From Xanthomonas arboricola pv. guizotiae (GTDB lineage Bacteria > Pseudomonadota > Gammaproteobacteria > Xanthomonadales > Xanthomonadaceae): a stretch of DNA of 64,000 bases. Of the stretch, positions 44,802 to 53,066 are shown one piece after another. Location of the stretch: positions 1-64,000 of the forward strand of contig NZ_MDSK01000028.1 of assembly GCF_002940205.1 (NCBI RefSeq). The letters are read 5' to 3'. The first letter of the stretch is position 1. Every line of letters begins with the position of its first letter. The notes beneath the pieces were generated by a model. The model saw nothing but the letters and a program-made list of their open reading frames with translations. It had not been told where the DNA came from and made no database searches. Made by a program: the position numbers and the translations under genes.

Positions 44802-45596
44802 ATGTCCGATCTGATTTTCGCCCTGCTGTTGGGCATTCTCGAAGGCCTCACCGAATTCCTGCCGATCTCCAGCACCGGCCACCTGTTGATCGCCGAACAA
44901 TGGCTCGGACGCCGTTCTGACTTCTTCAATATCGTCATCCAGGCCGGCGCGATCCTGGCCATCTGCCTGGCGCTGCGGCAGAAGCTGTGGACCCTGGCCA
45001 CCGGCCTGGGCGAGCGCGACAACCGCGATTACGTGCTCAAGATCGGCGTGGCCTTCCTGGTCACCGCGGTGGTTGGGCTGATCGTGCGCAAGGCCGGCTG
45101 GCAGTTGCCGGAAACCGTGCAGCCGGTGGCCTGGGCGTTGCTGATCGGCGGGCTGTGGATGCTGGTGGCCGAGCACTTTGCCGGCAAACTGCCCGAGCGC
45201 GATGTGGTGACCTGGAAAGTGGCCATCGCGGTCGGTCTGGCGCAGGTGGTCGCCGGTGTGTTCCCCGGCACCTCGCGCTCGGCCTCGGCGATCTTCCTGG
45301 CCATGCTGCTGGGCCTGAGCAAGCGCTCGGCGGCGGCGGATTTCGTGTTCATGGTGGGCATCCCGACCATGTTCGCGGCCAGCGGGTATGCGCTGCTGGA
45401 GATGTACAAGGAAGGCGGCTTCGGCAGCGAGAACTGGGCCGATGTGGCAGTGGCCTTCGTGGCGGCGACCATCACCGGCTTTGTGGTGGTGAAGTGGCTG
45501 CTGGGCTATATCAAGAAGCACCGCTTCACGGTGTTTGCGGTCTACCGCATCGCGCTAGGCGCGGCCCTGCTGCTGTGGCTGCCGGCGCTGGCCTGA
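44802..45596 (+). CDS. uppP: Undecaprenyl-diphosphatase UppP (BacA type)
   Basis: A 264-residue integral membrane enzyme that recycles undecaprenyl diphosphate to the monophosphate carrier of peptidoglycan and other cell-wall polymers. Family motifs: LEGLTEFLPISSTGHL (residues 13-28, with the catalytic Glu residues) and GVFPGTSRSASAIFLAMLLG. Eight or so hydrophobic segments follow in the usual order. It also gives low bacitracin susceptibility when overproduced in other bacteria. It is divergent from glnA. Confidence 0.96.
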   Translation: MSDLIFALLLGILEGLTEFLPISSTGHLLIAEQWLGRRSDFFNIVIQAGAILAICLALRQKLWTLATGLGERDNRDYVLKIGVAFLVTAVVGLIVRKAGWQLPETVQPVAWALLIGGLWMLVAEHFAGKLPERDVVTWKVAIAVGLAQVVAGVFPGTSRSASAIFLAMLLGLSKRSAAADFVFMVGIPTMFAASGYALLEMYKEGGFGSENWADVAVAFVAATITGFVVVKWLLGYIKKHRFTVFAVYRIALGAALLLWLPALA

Positions 45597-45720
45597 GAAG
45601 GCCGTGCCGTGCCGGTGAGCCGGCGCCGCATGCAGGCACGTGGCCGGGCAGTGACTTGCGTCATTGCCCTGGCCGCGCGGTGGCGGTATCACTGACCTAT
45701 CGATCACCGGGAGCCGCCGC

Positions 45721-46533
45721 ATGCGTGCCGTGTTGTTTGCCCCTGCACTGCTGGCAGCGGGCGTGACGGCCTGCGGGTCGAGCACGCCGCCGCAGGCACC
45801 CGGATCCAGCGCCGAAGCCGCTGCCGCCGAGCCGGCCGCGACCAGCGCAATCGCCGCCGACAACGCGCCACTGCAGGCCGCCTTGCGGGCGCAACACTGG
45901 CAGCTGCAGCAGGCCAGCGATGCGCACGGCACCGCCTTGCGCAGCCTGTTCGTCGCCGACACACCGCCCTTGCAGCTGGATTTCAGCGATCACCGCATCC
46001 AGGTCAGCCAGACCTGCAACGCATTGGGCGCCGACTACAGCGTGGCGCAGGCGCATTTGCAGATCGGCCGGGTGGTGTCGAGCAAACGCCTGTGCGCGCA
46101 ACCGCGGCGGATGGCCCAGGAGCGCGCCGCCAGCGAGTTGCTGTCCGGCCGCTTCGCGGTGGCGCTGACCACCGTGCAGGCCTCGCCGCAGCTGACCCTG
46201 ACCCGCAGCGACGGCACCCGGCTGGTGTTCGGCGGTGTCGCCACGGCTGACACCCGCTACGGTGGCCGCGGCCAGACGCTGCTGATCGAAGTGGCGGCCG
46301 ACACCGTGGCATGTGGGTCCGACCCGGCGCGCCAATGCCTGCAACTGCGCGAACAGGATGCGGCAGGGCAGCCTGTCACCCAGACCTGGCAAGTCTTCAA
46401 GGGCAAGATCGAAGGCTTCGAGCACGAGGCCGGCATCCGCACCCTGCTGCGGGTCACCCGCTACCCGGCCGCCGCAGGCACCGACGGCGCGCCGGTGTAC
46501 GTGCTTGAGCAGATGATCGAAGCCAACGGTTGA
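45721..46533 (+). CDS. META and DUF4377 domain lipoprotein
   Basis: A 270-residue lipoprotein. Signal peptide MRAVLFAPALLAAGVTAC with lipid Cys18, then a low-complexity Ala/Ser/Pro linker. Residues 45-150 form a META-like domain (LQAALRAQHWQLQQAS, then QVSQTCNALGADY, LLSGRFAVALTTV, LTRSDGTRLVFGG). The C-terminal 90 residues match the DUF4377 pattern (VAADTVACGSDPARQCLQLR, QVFKGKIEGFEHEAGIRTLLRVTRY). Similar fusions occur in Gram-negative bacteria and are suspected stress or heat-shock envelope proteins; activity is unknown. Start is fixed by the signal peptide. Confidence 0.82.
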   Translation: MRAVLFAPALLAAGVTACGSSTPPQAPGSSAEAAAAEPAATSAIAADNAPLQAALRAQHWQLQQASDAHGTALRSLFVADTPPLQLDFSDHRIQVSQTCNALGADYSVAQAHLQIGRVVSSKRLCAQPRRMAQERAASELLSGRFAVALTTVQASPQLTLTRSDGTRLVFGGVATADTRYGGRGQTLLIEVAADTVACGSDPARQCLQLREQDAAGQPVTQTWQVFKGKIEGFEHEAGIRTLLRVTRYPAAAGTDGAPVYVLEQMIEANG

Positions 46534-46640
46534 GCCGGTGTGGCGGCGATCGTGCGATTGACGCCGCACGCACCAGGTCACCGTTGGCCGCAACCGGCCC
46601 CGCGCCGACCTGACCGGTGGCGCAGGACCGCTCGTTGCCG

Positions 46641-47252
46641 TCAGCGCAGCGCCGGATTCAGCGTGTAGGTGCCGTGCAACGCCGCCTCGGCCAGCACGTG
46701 GCCCTGGATCGCCGCCAGCACATCGGCCGCGGTGAAGGTCTCGGGCAGGCTGAGCTGCGCCACGTCCAGCGCAAACACGCGGAAGAAATAGCGGTGCACC
46801 CGCAGGTCGTTGAACGGCGGGTACGGGCCGTCGTAGCCCAGATAGTTGCCGGCCATGTCGGCATTGCCGGCGAACCATTCGGTACACGAATTCAGGCCCT
46901 GGCGCGCACCGGCCGGGCCGGCCGGCTGCTGCTTGCCCTTGGGCACGAAACCGTCGCTGCAGCTGCCTGCGGCGATCTCATGCACGTCGGCGGGGATATC
47001 GGCCATCGCCCAATGCACAAAATCGGTGCGTGGCTGGTCGACCGGAATCTGCACATCGTCGCGGCCCACGGTTTCCGGCACGGTCGGCACATCCGGGTCC
47101 AGGCACAGCAGCGCGTACGAGCGCGTGCCGTCCGGCACCTCGCTCCAGGCCAGATGCGGGTTGCGGTTGGGCGCAAAGCCCCCGGGCGTCCCGGCGGCAA
47201 ATTCCACCGCGATGGGCTTGCCGTTTTCGATGCTGTTGCTGGTCAGGCGCAT
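46641..47252 (-). CDS. PEBP (YbhB/YbcL, Raf-kinase-inhibitor-like) protein
   Basis: A 203-residue protein of the phosphatidylethanolamine-binding protein family. The signatures are NPHLAWSEVPDGTRSYALLCLDPDVP, FVHWAMADIP and YLGYDGPYPPFNDLRVHRYFFRVFALD; no signal peptide is visible, so it is probably cytoplasmic. The ligand and role in bacteria are unclear. Convergent with the META lipoprotein gene, 107 bp away. Confidence 0.88.
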   Translation of the reverse strand: MRLTSNSIENGKPIAVEFAAGTPGGFAPNRNPHLAWSEVPDGTRSYALLCLDPDVPTVPETVGRDDVQIPVDQPRTDFVHWAMADIPADVHEIAAGSCSDGFVPKGKQQPAGPAGARQGLNSCTEWFAGNADMAGNYLGYDGPYPPFNDLRVHRYFFRVFALDVAQLSLPETFTAADVLAAIQGHVLAEAALHGTYTLNPALR

Positions 47253-47465
47253 GCAGAAGTCTCCGAGGCAATGAGGCCGACCAGGGTGCCTGGGTCCGCG
47301 CCGCAGAGGAAGCCATCGGCATGGAACCCTCTGGTGCGCCCGGCCGGGTTTATCGCGGCCGGTTCACCACGCCGGCGAACGCCGCGGCTGGGTGATCGTG
47401 CGTCTGCAGCGTGGGCGTGCCGGACAAGGGGCGCCATATTCGGTCAGGCCAATTTGCATTGCTCC

Positions 47466-47567
47466 GTAGGAGCGGACCTGGCCGCGATGAGGCCTTATCG
47501 GTAACGCCTCATCATGGGGGGCGCCGCATTATCGGTAACGCCGCATCGCGGCCGGGGCCGCTCCTAC
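47466..47567. repeat. GTAG inverted-repeat element 1
   Basis: Starts GTAGGAGCGG and ends with the complement CCGCTCCTAC, with a second inner pair GGCCGCGA / TCGCGGCC. This layout of two facing GTAG ends is that of paired REP elements known from Xanthomonas, Stenotrophomonas and Pseudomonas. Confidence 0.88.
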
Positions 47568-47671
47568 CGGGCAGTGCGAGCTGCGCCGCCGATGGCATGC
47601 CGCACCGGGCGCCGGCCGCGCCCACCGGGCAGTGAGCGCCACATCCGGTCGCTAGCCAATCCGCACCGACC

Positions 47672-47771
47672 GTAGGAGCGGACCTGGCCGCGACGGGACA
47701 TAACGGTAACGCCACATCGTCGGTGACCGAATGCATCGGTAATGCCGCATCGCGGCCGGGGCCGCTCCTAC
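47672..47771. repeat. GTAG inverted-repeat element 2
   Basis: Same ends as element 1; its interior differs (a CGACGGGACATAACGG stretch). It begins 206 bp after element 1. Confidence 0.88.
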
Positions 47772-47874
47772 GGGGCAGCGCGAGCTGCGCCGCCGAAGGC
47801 ATGCCGCACCGGGCGCCGGCCGCGCCCACCGGGCAGTGAGCGCCATATTCGGTCAGGCCAATTTGCATTGCTCC

Positions 47875-47976
47875 GTAGGAGCGGACCTGGCCGCGATGAG
47901 GCCTTATCGGTAACGCCTCATCATGGGGGGCGCCGCATTATCGGTAACGCCGCATCGCGGCCGGGGCCGCTCCTAC
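47875..47976. repeat. GTAG inverted-repeat element 3
   Basis: An exact copy of element 1 at a distance of 409 bp, with identical flanks on both sides. Confidence 0.88.
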
Positions 47977-48080
47977 CGGGCAGTGCGAGCTGCGCCGCCG
48001 ATGGCATGCCGCACCGGGCGCCGGCCGCGCCCACCGGGCAGTGAGCGCCACATCCGGTCGCTAGCCAATCCGCACCGACC

Positions 48081-48182
48081 GTAGGAGCGGACCTGGCCGC
48101 GATGAGGCCTTATCGGTAAAGCCTCATCATGGGGGGCGCCGCATTATCGGCAACGCCTCGTCGCGGCCGGGGCCGCTCCTAC
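48081..48182. repeat. GTAG inverted-repeat element 4
   Basis: In the position of element 2 shifted by 409 bp, but its interior follows the element 1 sequence with a few changes, so it looks like a chimera of the two types. Confidence 0.85.
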
Positions 48183-48244
48183 GGGGCAGCGCGAGCTGCG
48201 CCGCCGAAGGCATGCCGCACCCGCGCAGCCGTGCTGAGCGGCGC

Positions 48245-50317
48245 TCAGTCCTGCGGGTAGCCGAAGCGCACCGCGATCAGCGTGAGCAGATCGAATTGCG
48301 CGCCCAGTACGTTGCGGTAGTTGCGCCAGCGCCCCGCGGGCAGGCGGGCCGGGCCGCGCGGTTCGACCAGCGGAAAGCGCAGGCCGAACGCCTGTTCCAG
48401 CGCGGTGGAAATGCCTTGCGGGTCGCTCTCGATGCCGTCCAGGCGGATGATCCGGTGCGGATACAGATCGCGCTCGTGCAGCACCGCGAGCTGTTCCAGC
48501 GCGGTCAGCAGCCAATCGGCGGCCTGCTGCGGCGATTGCACGGCCAGCGGTGCCGGCGCGCCGGCCGACAGCCAGTCCAGCAGCATGTCGCGCGGGTCGC
48601 GCAGCGCGATCGCCAGCCGGCCTTCGGGCAGATGCGGGCGCAGCGCGGTCAGCAAGGTGTTGTCCCACCACAGCAGCCAGTCGATGACGTTGCCGTCGTC
48701 GATACCGCGCCGCGGCAGCTGCGCCTTCCAGCCTTCCACCAGCGCCATCGGCGCCAGCTCGCCCGACGCCAGCTGCTCGACGGTGCGGTAGCTCTGCAGC
48801 GCATCGGACGGCGGCGTGCTGCCATAGCGGTCGTCGCGCACCAGCGGGGTGGCCGCACCCATCACCGCGACCAGGCGTTCGACATGCGAGCCGGGCGCAC
48901 CCCAGACGAACAGCGGACGTGCCGTCACCGTCTCCGGAATGGTCCCCAGCTCCGGCCACTGCATCGGCTGCTTGGCGGCCTGCGGCGGCAACGGCAGGCG
49001 GTGCTGGGCCTGTTCGCGCTGGAACTGCATCCAGGTCGCCATGGCGGCGTCGGGCTGGCCGGCGCGGTCCTGCACATTGCCCAGCCACGGCCGCAGCACG
49101 GTCTGCTGAGGCTCGGGCAGCGAGTCGATCAGCGATTGCACGCAGGCGATCGCCGCCGGTGGATCGCGCTCCAGCAGCGCCTCGACGATGCGCTGCTCGC
49201 CGCTGATGCGGCCCGGCTCCACCGCCACGATCTGGCGCGCCACCATTTCCGCCTGTTCGGCATGGCCCTGCATGTCGTGCACGCGCATCAGCGCTTCCAG
49301 TGCCGGCAGATGCTCGGGCATGGCCAGCAGCCAGCGCTCGATCACCGCCTGCGCCTGCGGCCCGCCGACCGGCTCCACCGCCAGGCGCGCCAGCCACAGG
49401 TCGTGCGCATTGGCCGAGGTGGCCAGCGCCGCGTCCAGGGTGTCGCGCGCATCGTCCACCGCACCCAGCCGCTCCCAGGCGGTCAGCAAGGCATGCAAGG
49501 TGCGGCGGTCGGCCGGCCAATGCGCCAGCGCCAGGCGCAGGTGGGCGGCGGCCTGGTCGGGGCGGCCGGCCTGCAATTCCATCTCGCCGGCGAGCCGGCG
49601 CATGGCCGGGAGATCGCCGCCGGGCTGGGCGAACACGCCCTGCATCGCGGCCAGCGCATCGTCCAGGCGGCCCTGGCGCTGGGCCAGCTGGGCGATGAAG
49701 GCGCGCAGCGCGGTGCCGGGGGGATTGAGCTCGACCACGCGCTCGAAGGCGCGCTCGGCAAACGCGAAATGCTCTTGCTGCAGATACGCAAAACCCAGCG
49801 CGAACATCACCCGCGGGTCGTCGGGCAGTTGTTCGGCGGCGCGGGTCAGCAGCGACAGCGCACCCGCGCCCTGGCCGCGGCGCAGCTCCACCACGCCATC
49901 GACGGCCAGCAACTGCGGGTGCTCGGGCGCCAGACGCGCGGCAGTGCGGCTCAGCCGCTGCGCCTCATCCAGATCGCCGCGCGCCACCGCCAGATGCGCC
50001 TGCATCACGTAGGCGTTGAACTGGTTGGGGTCGAGCGCGGTGGTGCGCGACAGCGCATCGTCCGCGGCGGACAGCTCGCGCATCGCCAGCAGCAGGCCGG
50101 CGCGCAGCAGATGCAGGTCGGCATCTTCCGGCGTCAGCGTCAGCGCGGTTTCGATGCTGGCCAGCGCCAGTGCCGGTTGACCCTGCTGCTGCAGGGCCAG
50201 GCCCAGCCAGCGATGCGTGGCGGCGTTTTCGGGCGCGCTGAGCACCCACTCGCGGGCCAGCGCCACCGCATCGTCGGCCGCATTGCGGCGCAGGGCTTGG
50301 AGAATGGCGTCTTGCAT
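48245..50317 (-). CDS. Large TPR protein with sulfotransferase-like C-terminus
   Basis: A 690-residue protein. The first 400 residues are a solenoid of about ten TPR-like units, seen as repeated patterns such as ALALASIETALTLTPEDADLH and ALAAMQGVFAQPG. The last 230 residues (from RPLFVWGAPGSHVERL) resemble the P-loop-less sulfotransferase fold of other TPR-sulfotransferase fusions, with IALRDPRDMLLDWLS like the 3'-phosphate-binding segment (RNPRD). No signal peptide. I cannot tell whether the transferase part is active. It is next to the repeat block. Confidence 0.72.
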   Translation of the reverse strand: MQDAILQALRRNAADDAVALAREWVLSAPENAATHRWLGLALQQQGQPALALASIETALTLTPEDADLHLLRAGLLLAMRELSAADDALSRTTALDPNQFNAYVMQAHLAVARGDLDEAQRLSRTAARLAPEHPQLLAVDGVVELRRGQGAGALSLLTRAAEQLPDDPRVMFALGFAYLQQEHFAFAERAFERVVELNPPGTALRAFIAQLAQRQGRLDDALAAMQGVFAQPGGDLPAMRRLAGEMELQAGRPDQAAAHLRLALAHWPADRRTLHALLTAWERLGAVDDARDTLDAALATSANAHDLWLARLAVEPVGGPQAQAVIERWLLAMPEHLPALEALMRVHDMQGHAEQAEMVARQIVAVEPGRISGEQRIVEALLERDPPAAIACVQSLIDSLPEPQQTVLRPWLGNVQDRAGQPDAAMATWMQFQREQAQHRLPLPPQAAKQPMQWPELGTIPETVTARPLFVWGAPGSHVERLVAVMGAATPLVRDDRYGSTPPSDALQSYRTVEQLASGELAPMALVEGWKAQLPRRGIDDGNVIDWLLWWDNTLLTALRPHLPEGRLAIALRDPRDMLLDWLSAGAPAPLAVQSPQQAADWLLTALEQLAVLHERDLYPHRIIRLDGIESDPQGISTALEQAFGLRFPLVEPRGPARLPAGRWRNYRNVLGAQFDLLTLIAVRFGYPQD

Positions 50318-50375
50318 GGCGGAGGGCGTGTCCAGGACAAACGCCTATTGTAACGATGCGCGAGGTGGCGCCGAC

Positions 50376-51362
50376 CTACGCCTGCGCCGCCAGCCGCTCG
50401 GCCACCCAGCGTTCGGCGAAACCATCGCCGCGGGCATTTTCCAGAAAGCCGCAGTGGCCGCCCCAGCGCGCGATCTCCAGCTGCGCATGCGCCGGCAGCT
50501 GCCAGGCGGCGAAATCCTCGAACGGAATGACCGGGTCGTCTTCGGCCATCAGGATGTCCACCGGCACCTGCAGGCCGGCCAGACGCTCGCCGGCGATCGA
50601 ATAACTGTCGAAATACGCTTCCAGCGAGCCATGCCCGGTGTGCTGCTCGGCCAGCCAGGCCATCAGCCCGCGCATGTCCAGCGCCAGCGTGGCGTCGTCG
50701 TAGCCGTGCTGGTCGGGGAACAGCTCGCGCTTGCGCAGCAGCGACTCGCGCCACTTGCGGCGGAAATACCAGTCGTAGAACTGCGGGCCCTTTTCCAGCT
50801 GCAGCATGGTCGCCGCCGGATCCAGCAACGGGCACACCGCTGCCACGCGCGCCAGCGGCAGCCCGGCTGCCGGTGCACGCAGCGCCAGCCGCAAGGCGAA
50901 ATTGCCGCCCAGCGAATAGCCCGCCGTCAGCAGCTGCGGCGCGGGAAACCGCCGCCACAGATCGCCCGCCGCATTGACCACTTCCTCGATGCGATCGGAG
51001 TGGAACAGGTCCACGTTGAGGTGGTGCGTGCCGCCGTGGTCGCGGAAATTCAGCCGGAACACCTGATAGCCCAGGCCGAGCAGGCGCGCGGCGGTCAGCC
51101 GCATGTAATTGGAGTCAGCGCTGCCTTCCCAGCCGTGCAGCAGCAGCACCGTGCCGCGCACTGGGGCATCGCCGGGCGGGATGCTCATCCAGCCCTGCAG
51201 GCGCACGCCGTCGCCGCCGTCGAGAATGTGTTCGCTGGTGACCGCGCCGCTGGCGGCCAGCAACTGGCGGCTGCGGAGCCGGCGCAAGGCACTGCTGCCC
51301 AGCACCGATTGCACATGCGGATTGCGCAGCCAGCGCGGCGGCAGATAGTCGGAGGCGTTCAT
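50376..51362 (-). CDS. YheT-family alpha/beta hydrolase
   Basis: A 328-residue hydrolase of the YheT/EMB8 (ABHD1/3) group. The first block YLPPRWLRNPHVQSVL is the family N-terminus; the oxyanion segment is LLLHGWEGS, the nucleophile serine is in AGYSLGGNFAL (near residue 147), and the catalytic Asp and His lie in MAEDDPVIP and WGGHCGFLE. Eukaryotic relatives act on lipids, and bacterial members have unknown substrates. It is adjacent to the acyltransferase gene, same strand. Confidence 0.85.
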   Translation of the reverse strand: MNASDYLPPRWLRNPHVQSVLGSSALRRLRSRQLLAASGAVTSEHILDGGDGVRLQGWMSIPPGDAPVRGTVLLLHGWEGSADSNYMRLTAARLLGLGYQVFRLNFRDHGGTHHLNVDLFHSDRIEEVVNAAGDLWRRFPAPQLLTAGYSLGGNFALRLALRAPAAGLPLARVAAVCPLLDPAATMLQLEKGPQFYDWYFRRKWRESLLRKRELFPDQHGYDDATLALDMRGLMAWLAEQHTGHGSLEAYFDSYSIAGERLAGLQVPVDILMAEDDPVIPFEDFAAWQLPAHAQLEIARWGGHCGFLENARGDGFAERWVAERLAAQA

Positions 51363-51425
51363 GCGCTCATCGGGCCAGACAAGGGGGGACTGGCCGCAGG
51401 GGTGATGAGCGCTTGCATCATCGGC

Positions 51426-52229
51426 TCAGGACTCCATTGCCGCGATGATGCGTTGCCGCGAGGTATCGGCCAGGCGGCGGCGGCCTTCGATATCCAGCGC
51501 GCGGATCGGCTCGAGAAAATGCACCTCGGCCAGCCGCGACGGCTCGCCGAGCAGACGCACGATATTGGCGAAGAAACTCTCGCGCTCGCCGAACGCCACC
51601 ACCGCCTGCGCATTGCCGCGCTCGCCGTAGCGCAGCGCTACCGGCTGCACCGGCACACCGGCCTCGACCGCGGCCTGGAAGATGCGCGCATGGAACGGGC
51701 CGACTTCGGTACCGCCACGGGTGCGACCTTCGGGGAACACGCCCACCGGCTTGCCACTTTGCAGCCGCAGCAACATTTCCTGCAGCACCCCGCCCAGCGA
51801 TTCGGTATTGCCGCGCTGATGGAAGATGGTCTGGCCCTTGGTCGCCAGCCAGCCGACCAGCGGCCAGCCGGCGATCTCGCGCTTGGCCACAAAGCCCATC
51901 ACGCGCTGGCTGTGCAGCATCGAGATGTCGACCCAGCTGACGTGGTTGGCCACGAACAGGGTCGCGCCCGGCAGCGGGGTGCCGAAGCGCCGCAGGCGGA
52001 AGCCGAAGATGCGCATCAGGTTGCCCTGCCACCAACGGATCATCAGCTCGTCCAGGGTGTCGTCGCGCCCGGTGCGGATGCGCGCCAGCGGCGGCGCCAC
52101 CACGCACAGCATGGTGATCGGCAGGCAGATGCTCAGATGCATCAGCAATAACGGCACCCGATACAGGTACCGGAACCAACGCAGCACGCTGCCAGCGTCG
52201 CGCGTGGCGTCCAGGGATGACTCGCTCAT
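51426..52229 (-). CDS. Lysophospholipid acyltransferase (PlsC/AGPAT)
   Basis: A 267-residue acyltransferase. One membrane helix near the N-terminus (VPLLLMHLSICLPITMLCVVA), the catalytic HX4D as NHVSWVDIS and the substrate motif as FPEGRTRGG, with QPVALRYG further on. This is a PlsC/OlsA-like protein; the acceptor could be lysophosphatidate or an ornithine lipid precursor. The start MSESSLDA is set by the family pattern. It is near the YheT hydrolase gene, suggesting a lipid-metabolism group. Confidence 0.88.
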   Translation of the reverse strand: MSESSLDATRDAGSVLRWFRYLYRVPLLLMHLSICLPITMLCVVAPPLARIRTGRDDTLDELMIRWWQGNLMRIFGFRLRRFGTPLPGATLFVANHVSWVDISMLHSQRVMGFVAKREIAGWPLVGWLATKGQTIFHQRGNTESLGGVLQEMLLRLQSGKPVGVFPEGRTRGGTEVGPFHARIFQAAVEAGVPVQPVALRYGERGNAQAVVAFGERESFFANIVRLLGEPSRLAEVHFLEPIRALDIEGRRRLADTSRQRIIAAMES

Positions 52230-52346
52230 TGACGGAACGGGACCGGTACCAGGGGAAGGAAGCGCAACTATTGTGACAGCAGCGTGGCCTGCGCGCAGTC
52301 CCCGCAGCGGGTGGCGCTGTTCCACCCATGCACTTGCGCGGCGTGC

Positions 52347-52775
52347 TCAGCCATTGCCGCGCGAGACCACGGCCAGGGTCAGCCGCGAGACGCAGACACG
52401 CTTGCCGGCCGGATTTTCGATGGTGATGTCCCAGACCTGGGTGCTGCGCCCCACATGCACCGCACGCGCGGTGCCGGTGACCAGGCCATCGGTGGCGGCG
52501 CGCAGGTGATTGGCATTGATCTCCAGCCCGACGCAGATCTGCGCGGTCATATCCACGCACAGGTTGCCGGCGCTGCTGCCCAGGGTTTCGGCCAGCACCA
52601 CCGACGCACCGCCGTGCAGCAGGCCATACGGCTGCTTGGTGCGCGCATCCACCGGCATGGTGGCGCTCAACCAGTCGTCGCCGGCAGCGGTGAACACGAT
52701 GCCCAGATGTTCGATCAAGGTGTCGCGGCTGGAGGCATTGAGGGCGGCCAGGTCGACGGGTTCGCGGAAGGTCAT
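52347..52775 (-). CDS. PaaI-type hotdog thioesterase
   Basis: A 142-residue hotdog protein of the PaaI/YbdB group. The HGG motif is GLLHGGASVVLAETLG (residues 51-66), with the catalytic Glu/Asp; ICVGLEINANHLR and GRSTQVWDITI follow. Such enzymes hydrolyse acyl- or aryl-CoA and EntH-type thioesters. The start MTFREPVD is chosen because the frame upstream is only the heptamer tract. It is 117 bp from the acyltransferase, same direction. Confidence 0.88.
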   Translation of the reverse strand: MTFREPVDLAALNASSRDTLIEHLGIVFTAAGDDWLSATMPVDARTKQPYGLLHGGASVVLAETLGSSAGNLCVDMTAQICVGLEINANHLRAATDGLVTGTARAVHVGRSTQVWDITIENPAGKRVCVSRLTLAVVSRGNG

Positions 52776-52780
52776 AGGCT

Positions 52781-52859
52781 GGGGATTGGGGATTGGGGAT
52801 TGGGGGAATCGGGAATCGGGAATCGGGAATCGGGAATCGGGAATCGGGAATCGGGAATC
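52781..52859. repeat. GGGGATT and GGGAATC heptamer tract
   Basis: Three exact copies of GGGGATT (52781-52801) are followed by eight copies of GGGAATC (52804-52859). The two unit types are slipped variants of one another. It begins six bases after the thioesterase start codon region, on the upstream side, so it lies in that gene's 5' region. Confidence 0.95.
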
Positions 52860-53066
52860 GGGACAGCATCTGCGGCGCTGGGGTCTGATGCAACTGCCTT
52901 TGGCTGGCGCTACGAGCCGGGTTGCGACGTTGATTTTCAGGGGGTTGGCAGCGTGCTGCGCCCCATCTACTGCAGTGCACCGCGCCATTGCAGCTACGCT
53001 GCACTTCACGATGCACCGGTTGCCACGCGCCGTCTCGATGCCGGCCCCGGGCCGGCACCGCTGCGA

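Larger units (their letters stand above)
47253..48244. other. 992-bp intergenic block of GTAG-type repeats
   Basis: No gene. About 800 bp of this block is repeat sequence: four ~100-bp inverted-repeat elements (listed separately) in a higher-order direct duplication with a 409-bp period. In the second unit the first 263 bp (47840-48102) are identical to the first (47431-47693). The spacers between elements carry G/C-rich runs with no coding potential. Confidence 0.9.

Noticed and set aside
47431-48182. Possible CRISPR array or insertion-sequence remnants
   Set aside because: Repeats are ~100-bp inverted units with facing GTAG ends, with no spacers of constant length and no transposase; they fit REP-type elements.
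52781-52859. Possible CRISPR array
   Set aside because: Repeat units are only 7 bp with no spacers, and no cas genes are near. It is a simple tandem tract.
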